From Himantopus leucocephalus (taxonomy: Eukaryota; Chordata; Aves; Charadriiformes; Recurvirostridae), in NCBI GenBank assembly GCA_003993805.1, contig RSEF01000003.1, forward strand, positions 81,608,033 to 81,672,032: a DNA stretch of 64,000 nucleotides, in the 5' to 3' direction. Positions 14,301-24,379 of this stretch are shown one piece after another (positions within the stretch are counted from its first letter, which is position 1; every line of letters begins with the position of its first letter). The translations under genes were made by a program, and so were the position numbers. Under the pieces are notes generated by a model. That model worked only from the letters and a program-made list of their open reading frames with translations. It was not told where the DNA came from and searched no databases.

Positions 14301-17300
14301 CGACATATGATTTTACATTTAATTGAAAATTGTGCATAGAGATTCCAGGTAAGACTATGTTCCTTAAACATTATGCGTCCAGTGGACACAAGCATAGACA
14401 GTGTCTGAGAAAAAAAAATTCTTTTGCGGAAAGCATGGGAAGTTTGATTTCTACTTAAATGCGTAAAATTCACAAACAGGTTTGCTACGATTCTGATTGA
14501 GGATGAATTAAGACCACACAAGTGCCATCCTATCTGTGTAATCCAAAACGTGTACCTCTGCAGACACCCATGGCGTTCATTAAACTCTGCAAGAGGCTGC
14601 AGCTCTTTCTTCACGTACAGCTTGTAGGGTGGAAGCCAGAACTTAGTTAATCGATATGGACCATAGAAATGAATAATGTTAACAACCTATTAGAACATTC
14701 AGTTTGTCTCTTCAGAGACAACTACATGATTTAACAGGTCTTTTTCCACCTCTTAGTTCCTGTGATTTCATGACTCCCAGTTCAATTAGCTCACCCACCA
14801 TCACTACATGCAATAGTTTGTTCCACCACTCATCAGAAATATTATTCAATATTTTAACAACAGAATTGCCGTTGCATATACAACTTCCTTTTCCCCCTCA
14901 GAATAAACTAATCTCAGAATTAAAAAAAAAACACAAAAACCAACAAATTTCTTGATCTACAGATCTTTAGAAGTATAGAATTTGCTAAGTAAAATGGAAC
15001 TATTTGATCTAAAGAACTGAAATTATTAAAGTTCTATTCTGAAGATGGTTACTCCTTTTCCTGTATAGTCATTCAACATCTCCATTAGCCTTACTCTTCC
15101 ACCGCCATGCTAAAGAACTGGGAATTTACCCATGGAGTGCCTAAGTCTAGCTTCCCTCTCGGTGCTTTTACATTAGTTTTAGTTTAGAACACGAGGTGAA
15201 TCTCCCTAGTATTCCTGCTTACCCTGCTTTGATCAGCACTGCAGACCTACTCCACAGTGCACAAACAAATTCTTTGGAAGAACTCAAAAAATGCTTTTCA
15301 GATGCTAGCAGACATCCAGTTCATGTGACTACACTAGAGCTAGTCTTAAATAATCCACCCTCCCTTAAAACCTGTTGACTTGGATATTGGGTCACCAGCA
15401 CCAATCATTTAACTTTACAGATCTACTCGGATTGTGCGACAGGAATTGCTAATGTAGATGGAACCTGACATTCTCTCATCCCATGCAGCAGTTACAGGTA
15501 CCCAGGGTAAAACTGCAGCGCAGGATCTTCTTATGCACAGCTCTGCATTATGGGCCTAGTTGACGTGTAAGATGACATAGTGGTGTGACCCTACCACAGA
15601 GCACCATACAAACTGCACAGCAGAGAAACTCAACCTCACCACTAATACTGGGTCTGTATCTGCACAGCTGTACTGGTATGGAGTAGTCCGTATGGCAAAA
15701 CACATCTATTTTGGGAGGTCCCTACTAACAGAAATTCTACCTTCTGCTTTGTCCCACTGTTTAACAAGTCTCAATTCGTTCTCTCACCAGTAAAATGGGC
15801 ATATTTTCTAATATAATAGGCATATCTGCTCTCTGCTCTGACACTTAGTGGCACTAAAATATGCAATGTATATTTTAGGAAGCAACAATAACTATTGTCT
15901 ACCGCTGGAAGTATTTTGTAAAAGTTGTTTCTATCCTCTGCTTTTATATCTAAGCTGCCGAGTTAATGACTAATTTCATATAAGTGATGACATTGACATA
16001 ATTTTAAAAAATATAGTCATGATAAGATTGACATATGATCTCGTAAAATATTTAAAATCAAATTTTGACTGCGTATTGAGTAAATAGGTACCGTAAATAG
16101 ATTAAAAATATTTCAAAAGTTAGTTCAGGTTACCTGAAAACACTTAAAGTGGTTTCAGATGGTGTGGTTAATGCGATGACCCTTCTAGCGAAACTCTACA
16201 GCACATGAACCCTCATATTTCATTACGGGTCAGACTGCATAAATCGCTCCCGTGCTCCTTCTTCTACTGAAGTAACACAAGCGTATTTCCAAGCATACAG
16301 CTAAACTTGTGGTTGTTCCTGCCACCTAGTGGCTATCGCTCAAGTTAACAGAAATACAAACTAAGAACGCAGTAAGGACCCACTTTCAAAGACAAAAATA
16401 GCAAAAAGTGCACAAACTTTTGTTTTGAGATTACTATTTTGAGTCCCTCTGATTTTCATGTTTGTTGACTACTACAAAAAACAGCAAACCTTTTGGACTC
16501 ACTTCAGAGTAAAAAAAAAAAAAAAGTGTTGTATGGATCTCGTAGCGTGAAATGTTCTAGAGAGACATTAGCTTTCAGGAAAAGCTAACAGAACGATGTG
16601 ATTATTTTGCATCAGAAGGCAGGGATATAAAATGCCATAATTTAAACAATAAATCTGGGCTTACCAACGCTGGAAAAAACAATCCTGTTATCGTGAGATT
16701 TATCTTAGGTGGAAGTGCTTTCACTCTTCCTTTTCAGAACTTTGCAACATCCTGTATTTCTGCTGTTGCCACTCACTCATACTTCTGCGTTACATACATC
16801 TTCCATTTCAAAGCTATTTAAAAGACAAGCACAAATGCTATTCCAAGGAACACTGCAGTGCCTTTTAGAAAAGCAATTTGATTATATGCAATAAAAAATG
16901 TTTCTGGCAATCAAAAACCACTGATGTACTTTCAGATTTGCACATGACACAATCTGGAGAGGGATGGAACTAAGCCACAGAGTGCAAGTTCCTCTGCCCC
17001 TACCCGTTAGCGTGTCATGACCTCATCAAATCCCATAGGAGATAATTTCAAAGTACTTTGTTATGACAGACTGTCCTTCCTAAAACTGAAAAGTGTAACA
17101 GTTATCTATTTTAGCAACAGTTTTATGATATTAATATTCAGAAAAAATCTTCACAATACTAAGGACAGATCCCAGAACAGTCATGGGGATTAAAAGCAGA
17201 ATATGCGTTGTTTAACTCTCCTTCTCCCCCCATGTGGAATCAAAGCAGTTATGATCTCTACATAATTCTTCATGAAAGTCAGATGCTTCAGAATGGGACT

Positions 17301-20300
17301 CATTCCACTCGGCACATAGAACTAGCACCATGAGCATTCAGCTATTTAGTCACCCAGGAAGGAAACATTAAGGAGAAGATAACGTCGTAAACCCTTCTCT
17401 GTTCCTTCACTGGAGAGATACTCCTCTTGTAGTCTGTACCTCTTGCCTTCGTTGGTGATTACCCAATATTTTTTCCCTCAAGGAATTCAGTAAGGCTCAC
17501 TTATTTTAAAACTCAGAAGAGAAGATGCTGATAATTCCTCTCCTCTTTTTATATGGTATCCTGCTGATTTCAATGTTTCTGCGGGTTTTTCTCCACTGCC
17601 CAAATCAAAGCAAATACATATTTACCACCTGCCAGGACTGCTGTTGGTGTTTACACTGCGAGATGAATGTCCATGTTATCCAAAAGCCATGCTTTGGGTA
17701 ATATGTTTCAGTATGCCTGTTAGTTTTTTCAACAAAGTATACCTTTGTCTTATGTTCCCTCCCCTCAGAGTCAATTTTCATAAGTGTTGGAAGCTAGCTA
17801 TAACTGTGATTAGTTATTCATTATCCAATTTCAACACAGGTGCTTACTCACACAGTGCTATGTTCTACTTCCTGGCAGACAGCTGGCAGCAGAGCTTCAT
17901 TTACGATATTCCGTTAAACTGTAATAGAAGAATACTTTTACTTTCTTTATACTACACTTGAATCTATAAGGAAAACTAGTATCCATTCCTTCACAAGAAA
18001 TTTCATATGAAAGTGTACTGAAAGTAATCAAACTCAGAAACAGACTACCATCTCTTACAGAATAAAAACCGGTATAAACAGCCACTTCATTCCATGAGCA
18101 CAGAAGGCTTTTTTTGTGAAAAGTTTTAGGTTTTCATCAACTATTTTTAAGGCATATACAAGAGTCATAGCGAAATTTTCCTGATGAGAAAACATTCCTG
18201 AGTGGATACACAGAGACATATTTCGGAATACATGAAGTACCACCTTGTTCAGTAGTCGGATATAGACAAAAAGCAACTTGAGGCTCACTTTAGCAGTTTT
18301 TTCTTAGTCAAGTTTTGTTAAGAGAGTAAAGCCTCACACATCAACATTATTTTTTACTTGTATTTTATGTCTGTCAGTGGAATATAAATAAACTTAGTAT
18401 GGTTTGTTAACTTTTCATACTGGAAAAAACAGTAAAAAAACATTTAATGGCTTCCTCACAATAACAACAAGGAAGGAAAACATAGCTTTTTGTGGGAATA
18501 ACAGCAACACAAAATTTGTAAAGATCAATAAAGTGGAAATGTTGAAAACTCAGAGTTAGTTGTACTACTTGCACAGTAAACAAAATTGGAAAAACCCCTT
18601 GAGATTTAGTACTAATCCGTGTGGAATGTGTAGTTTCACCAATATTTTAAAACATTTGCAATTCAAATGTAAACACTGAATAAGTTTTGCAAGTTTGCTA
18701 AAGTACAGTACAGGGATGTTCTGGGACACCGCAACCCTGCTATTTCTGCTTTTGGCTGTTACGTGCTTCCTGAACGCTTACAATGGCCTATAGTGGCTCT
18801 TCATGTCTGTTATTGGAGGAGCTCGCTTCTGAGATTTGGCAGTGCTTTATGCATACCTGACACTTTCCAATGTAGGTATCACGCTTGGGGAAAAAAAATT
18901 AAAAAAATATACAACTCTTGAGCAAACCAAAGACCTACCAAAAGCCCCACACTTGTCAGAAAAGAAATAATTCCTTCATTAGCTGAAACAATGTAAACTG
19001 CAAAGATTTTCTGTAACAAGGCCACAAACAGGAAAAAAAGCTCTTCTTTCCTTGCAGAAAAGGGCAAGAAAGCTCCAAGATCCAATCGGCCCTGACCGAT
19101 TGTCTGGTCACGCCTTTTGTCTTTCCTCCGCCCCTGCCCAACAGTAGCACAACTTCAAACAAGAGGGACACACTGCGTAACTGCCCACGGTTAAGGCACA
19201 CTGCAGGGAAGCGGTACACATTTTTTAAACTCACTCACGTTGCAATAATCTGTTTCTGACTGCTCTAACCATAGGATTATTGTATTACAGCTGCTCTCAC
19301 CACTGTAATTTGAGTGGCAAAAAAATGTAGATCTTGCTGCCTTTAAAAAAAGCAGTGGTAGCACTCTGCCTTCAGGAGTGAGTTTTGGATTGTAGTCAGA
19401 ACAGGACTGACTTCGGTCTAAATTACAGGGAAAAAACATACCCATACCCCACACCCCACATCCCTTTGTAACATTTAGCACTCAGAACCTCCAGACTGCT
19501 CCTTGTCTAGTACCTGACTCTTCTGAATTGCCATTCTGAGGCAGCACTCTCCCTTCACACTGTAGAGGATACCAAGACGCCTACCTTGGGTTCTAGATTT
19601 CAGTCTGAGGTTTGAATCTTGCAAGAATGTAACTTCTTTAAAAGATTGGGTCTTACCTTTTCTCTCTATAAATAAGTCCATTCTTACATAACTGCACAAT
19701 TAGACTAGTGAAGTTTCTATGCATGTTAAATCTGATCATCTAACACCAAGTAAAACTACAAAAATACATTTAGTCAGAGCTTCAAAACACCTTAGATAAG
19801 GGAAAAATTCAGCATTACAAGGTTTTCATCAGTCTATTACTATGCTAAGTATACTGGTATTCTGTCTTTTTTATTAGAAGTAACACAAGTATGCTCAGAT
19901 ACTTTGTAAGGATCTCCAAGGTCATTAGATACACTGGATGTCCACCTCCTTAAAACATTTCTCTTGTACTAAGATGTATATTCAAGGACATGTAAATTCA
20001 GAATTGTCTTAAAAGAGAGCCCATTTAAGCCTAGCCAGTACACCAACACAAAACATGGTATCTGCAGGTAAAAAGTTATATGACGAAAGGAAAAAAGGTG
20101 TGGCATATACTAAACTGCTAAATTATTTACCACCCCAGACTTGTTATATTACAGACTCATTTCCTTGTAAGACTTGAGAAGCTTCCTGAAGTCTGCACCT
20201 TCTATAAGAGGTACTTGGTGAGGGTGAGATGCTTGCTGTGGGAAGGCCTTCTGGAGGAGCTGCCTAAAGAGACGTATGTATGTCTGAACCCTGAAGCATA

Positions 20301-21108
20301 CTACTGTTACCTAGGAGGGGGGAAAAAAAAAAAAAAAAGCTGAGGCAGGCTTAATAGCATGTTGGTTGGGGAGGGAATTCCCAAATGGGAAGACTGGGGT
20401 GCAGAGGGAGTACACAGGACATTACTGCATTACTTGTGGAAGAAAGTAAACAACTTTACAGTCCAGAATGAGCATGTATTCTTATTTTCTGCTAAAGAAG
20501 TAAACTGACCAGGCAAAACTCTGTCCTCCCAAGTAATTTGCCAGCGATGGAATTATGTTGGCCAACATAAGAATGCAAGAATATAACTAGACATTTTGTC
20601 CAGAAATATAAAGCTGAAGATGTATCAGTGATACACCTGTACAACCTTTGTTCTGAGTAGCTTTTACAAAAAAAGCTTAAACATGACAAATGTGACTGCT
20701 TACCTACAAAATTAAATTAAGAACTCCTGTAAGTGTTAGGGTTAATTCAAGTAGGCATGATACCACTTTAAACGTGTATTATCCAGACTTCAATATAACT
20801 GCTGTATTTAGAGATTACTACTATCTCCAAGAATTGCAACTTTTCTCTCTCCCAGCTTTACAAAGTGTAACTGAGATGCAGCAATCCTGACTATGGAAAA
20901 AAAAAAATGTAAAAATTGAAGGCAAACCCTTGGGAATTATTATACACCTATGAACTCATTCCAAAATGGAATCTGTTATAGATATACCAGCATCTGTTGA
21001 AGTAGGACTATACTTCATACCAAGGCTCCTTACTGTGATCACCTCATTAAGCTTATATTCTTAGTAAAAAAAAAGCTACAACAAACCCTAAAAGGACCCC
21101 CATCCCCA

Positions 21109-21109
<1 letters not shown>
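11387..21109. other. Intergenic / upstream flank of TDRD15, no gene recognised
   Basis: No open frame has recognisable homology. The longest is 125 codons on the minus strand at 14,237-14,614; it has no known domain and no splice or promoter context. The stretch has no CR1 that I can see. It contains one old palindromic MITE-like element near 13.44 kb and many short A or T runs. Regulatory elements for the gene at 21.7 kb could lie here but cannot be identified by eye. Confidence 0.5.
13437..13507. repeat. Ancient palindromic MITE-like element
   Basis: Two imperfect inverted arms, 13,439-13,466 and 13,475-13,503, flank an 8-base centre (GAGTTTTG). The right arm contains CCATTGACTTCAATAAGG and the left arm carries the matching inverted sequence with about 8-10 differences. 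This pattern ('...TGGGAGTTTTGCCATTGACTTCAATG...') is one I recognise from turtle, crocodile and bird genomes as a very old hairpin repeat, probably a non-autonomous DNA transposon. I cannot name the family with confidence. Confidence 0.5.
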
Positions 21110-21139
<30 letters not shown>

Positions 21140-21162
21140 NAAAAAAAAAAAAAAAAAAAAAA
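21110..21162. repeat. Poly(A) homopolymer with a single N
   Basis: A run of about 52 A bases is interrupted by one N at 21,140. It lies about 300 bp upstream of the CpG-island promoter. No target-site duplication or SINE/LINE body precedes it, so it is not clearly a retroposon tail. The real length is uncertain because the N probably marks a join between contigs. Confidence 0.85.
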
Positions 21163-21454
21163 GCCGGACTTGCATGGAAAAGCAAGTGGGGCAGCACTTT
21201 GCACCGGGTTAAGCCATACTCCTCCTAGCCTGGAGAGTTTCCTCCTGATGACGGGAAAGAGTAAGAGCTCTCAAATCCTTTTTAGATACCTCCAGAAGAT
21301 TCAGTGTCCCACAGGCACCTTTTATAAAGCTTAGAGACCACCTCATAAGTAACAGAAGGCTGCAAAGTGCAAACATAAAAGAAAAAAAAAAGACAACCCA
21401 ACCAAAAAAGAAAAAAAAACCCTAAAGAACAAAAACCTAGACCGAGCCACCCAC

Positions 21455-21740
21455 AGACAGCACCGCGGCAGACCGGCCCCGGCCCAGGCGCTTCCCGCCC
21501 TGCCCTCAGCCCCAGGCGGAGGCGGGACCTCTGACATTAGGCCGTGCCGATTGGCTGGGCGCGGCCGCCGCGCTCCCGCCAATCAACCTTAAGCCCCGTC
21601 CGCCACCGAAGCGGCGCTTCGGTCGTCGGTGGTGTTGCAGCGCATGCGCCTGGCCGGGCAGCGCGTGGGAGACGGGCTGTGCGCCGCCATTTTGCCGGCA
21701 TGGGGTGAGCGGCGGTGGCGGTGGGTTGGTGTGTGGTTGT
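21455..21740 (+). promoter_or_regulatory. CpG-island promoter of the TDRD15 gene
   Basis: This is the only strongly GC- and CpG-rich stretch of the window. It contains an inverted CCAAT box (ATTGG, 21,550-21,554), a direct CCAAT (21,579-21,583), the perfect NRF1 palindrome GCGCATGCGC (21,640-21,649) and a YY1-like GCCGCCATTTTG (21,683-21,694). There is no TATA box. Spacing of CCAAT, NRF1 and YY1 elements over about 140 bp is typical of TATA-less vertebrate promoters. YY1-like sites often lie just downstream of the start site, so transcription probably starts at about 21,630-21,690; this is inferred. A nested inverted repeat (CCGAAGC / GCTTCGG at 21,606-21,622, with CCACCGA / TCGGTGG outside it) lies between the CCAAT and NRF1 sites. 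Confidence 0.8.
21640..21704 (+). other. TDRD15 leader exon 1 (non-coding), 5' end approximate
   Basis: The CpG-island transcript is predicted to end its first exon at 21,704, because GTGAGC at 21,705-21,710 is a good 5' splice donor directly downstream of the YY1-like site. The 5' boundary is inferred from promoter motifs only. An ATG at 21,700-21,702 would, after splicing to exon 2, read seven codons (MGEMQGS) and stop, so it cannot start the main protein. No transcript data are available to me. Confidence 0.5.
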
Positions 21741-22396
21741 TTGTTGTTGGGTTCAGTGTCGGGGTGGGGTAAAATGATCGTGCTGTGGCCGTTATGGCTC
21801 TCATGCATCACTTTCACGCTTGTAGGTGGTAAGGAAGCCGCTGCTGAAGGGTGGTGGTCTTCATTTTTGGGTCTTGTCTGCGTTGTTGAGTGGAGCCTGG
21901 CTGTGCACTCTGCTCCTCTCAGGCAAGCACGGCTTGGGGCATCAAACAGCCCCTATCTGAGCTGCTGCTTTGGAGAGCAGCACAGATACCATAAGCTGCC
22001 ACTTGTGTCCCGCATTTGGTTGTATATAAAAGCCCATTTATTATGCTGTAAATTTGTATGGTAGTAGTGCGTGATAGATTTTGATCTATGACTCATTGCA
22101 AACAAATACGTGGCCACTCTTCTTCTGAAAGTACGTGGTAGGTTATCTGTGTAGTGTTCTTCTGAATGGTGTATTCTTTGAGCTGCAGTGAAGAAAGAAT
22201 GGTCCTACCATGGTTTTAGGAAGATGGATTCAGTTTTGTAACTTTGTCTTGTGAAATCTTAACACTGTAATTAAACTGGGTATGAGGAACTCTTCTAGGT
22301 GTGTATGTTGGGCAGGTGGAGGATTTAGGTTAAGTAATGCAAGAATTTAGTATATGTATGTTTTTCTAATGATTTTTCTATCTTCTTTCCTTGTAG

Positions 22397-22475
22397 AGAG
22401 ATGCAGGGCTCATAATAAGAGGGCTGAGGTTTCTAAAGATGTGTTCTGAATGAATAAGTTCTAACTGGTATATAG
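22397..22475 (+). other. TDRD15 leader exon 2 (non-coding, 79 nt)
   Basis: A pyrimidine-rich tract ending in TTCCTTGTAG (acceptor AG at 22,395-22,396) and a strong donor AG|GTGAGT at 22,476 define a 79-nt exon. All three ATGs inside it open four-codon frames: 22,401-22,415 (MQGS), 22,439-22,453 (MCSE) and 22,450-22,464 (MNKF). It is therefore a 5' UTR exon, and these upstream ORFs would be expected to damp translation of the main frame. Splicing from here to the acceptor at 24,374 removes a 1,899-bp intron. The model rests on splice consensus only. Confidence 0.55.
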
Positions 22476-24374
22476 GTGAGTAAAAAGCAAAAGGTCATTT
22501 TGTATACTGCAGAAATGTGACTGTGTTGGTGTGGTGCTGTTATTTGGGCTGTGACAATGGGCAAGCAAATGGTGATGCACAAATTGTTTTCATTCATTAT
22601 GTGTTTCTGCAACTAGGGGTTCATTTCAATAAAACATGCCCAAAACATCAGTGATGCACCTTCAAAAGTTTGATTCTCTCTAATGATCAGGTGTTTCTTC
22701 CAGGCAGACAGAACCCTTTCCTGAAGGCTGATTTCTTTAATTAAAAAAAGAACAATCAGAATTTAGCTTTCTGTTTTATTACAGGGAAAAGTGGAAAACA
22801 GGGGGGCTTGTTTTAGAAGGTATTTGTCAGATCTGGATTTGGTACTGCTTTCACTGGGAAGTTTTTTTGGGTGGCTTCTGATTTTGGGTTTTTTTTTTTG
22901 AGAAGTCACGTATTCTTTCTTCTGCCCAAGATGTTCTGGTAAACTCTACAGTAGGAGTGCTCAGTTATTTATTAACTTATTTTTTGTGGAACTAGAATGA
23001 GAGGGATTAGTGTTTACTCTAAAGGCAGATTGTGTGATCACTAGCTACTTCGCATATGCTTGTGATAAAAACTAATGTGGCAGTTCTGTTGAAGATTTTT
23101 TGCAGGGTGAGAAAGATCTTGCTCTAATAACTTGTAGTCGAAACAAAAAGTTTCACTTTCAGCTTCACGTAAAAATTCATAAATCAAGCATGTGCTTCAT
23201 CCAGTCTATACGTGTGTGTTTATCCATTGCCTTTGTATTTGACAGATGTTTTCGACCCTTAATTACTTTGTTAGAACAGCGGTTTATTTCATAGAATTGC
23301 TTGGTTAAATTGTGGGCATGCACAGCCTTTTTAACCAATATAAAATCACAGATCCATTGACAGATGTGAATGGAACTGGAAGCTGATCTTGAAGACCAGA
23401 TTATAGAAGAAGGTCAGAGAAGTTTCTGAAGGGTTAGAGGATACTTAAGCTGTCAGAGTGTTGAGACAGTACAAAACACACCTGGCACAGTTGTTAGTTG
23501 ATGGGCAGTGCAGAAATGTTGGACATAGATAATGTGTTCTGTATGTCCTTGCAATTATGAAAGCTTAAAGTAGGCAGCAGTTATACCTGATAGTGTATAG
23601 ACAGCCAGATAAAGTAAACAGTAAAGCACTGAGCTATAAGGTGTCATTGATTTAAAGGAGTGATTTACACAGAAAAAGCAGGGTGTGTAGCGGAAGTGTC
23701 CTTGGTCTTCCACATATTAAAAAGAAAGAGGGAAAGAGACTGGAAATACTTTTGCAGGTAAACACTCCTTGTAGCTGCAAGTCTAGTGCAATGAAACGCT
23801 GAATTGGATCTCCTTTGGAGAGATTTACTGGATTTATTAGTTAAGTTTACTGGATGCAAGTAACATTTGTGAGATGAACAGGGATTGTCTAAATGATGTT
23901 AACTGCTTTCTGCTCATTTGTTTTCTTTGAGCAGAAATACTTTTCTTTGGGAAGAAATACAGTTATCTTCCTGGTTGTCTGTCCTGTTCCACATCCCTGC
24001 ATGTCCATGTCGTGTCATGGTCCATCAACACCCCCCTACCCCATTTTCTGATATAATCTTTAATTCTCTGTGTTATTCTGGAAACAGCTTTTTGATTACA
24101 AATTATTCTCAAGTGATTAAAATTAGTCTAGCCACAAGAGCAAGTCCAGAGGTACTTTTTTTTTTCAGCTGTTATCTAAACTTGTCTTTACAAAGAGGAT
24201 TGTGTCAAGTGTATCTCAGTTGCATAAAACATGACATTGTTAAATGTTTAGTATACATTTTAACCAGAAGTGTGATAATGTACTATTAAAGCATTTTAAA
24301 AAAGAAATTTCATGCAAGGAATTAGTTGACAAAGAAAAAAATGATCAGGCTGATCTTACCCCTTTTCTTTGCAG
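22476..24374 (+). other. TDRD15 intron 2
   Basis: It is bounded by GTGAGT at 22,476 and by the polypyrimidine tract and GCAG ending at 24,374. Inside it I see no recognisable repeat and no convincing coding exon. A second acceptor-like sequence (TTTTCTTTGAGCAG, ending at 23,934) could begin an alternative leader exon, but I found no clear partner donor. The open frame of the coding exon runs back into the last 18 codons of this intron; those residues should not be counted as protein. Confidence 0.5.
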
Positions 24375-24379
24375 ACACA

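Noticed and set aside
14237..14614. 125-codon open frame on the minus strand
   Set aside because: No recognisable domain, no promoter, splice or poly(A) context; a frame of this length arises by chance in a 64-kb window.
16321..16340. CCACCTAGTGGC as a CTCF site
   Set aside because: Two core positions deviate from consensus; too weak to report as a feature.
21110..21162. Poly(A) run as a retroposon tail
   Set aside because: No SINE or LINE body upstream and no flanking target-site duplication could be found.
19000..21600. A divergent minus-strand gene sharing the CpG island
   Set aside because: A few donor-like CTTACC sequences occur (for example 19,657 and 20,701), but no coding exon or acceptor pairs convincingly with them.
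21705..22064. 119-codon plus-strand frame starting in the CpG island
   Set aside because: It lies in the predicted first intron, has low-complexity Gly/Val content at its start and no recognisable domain.
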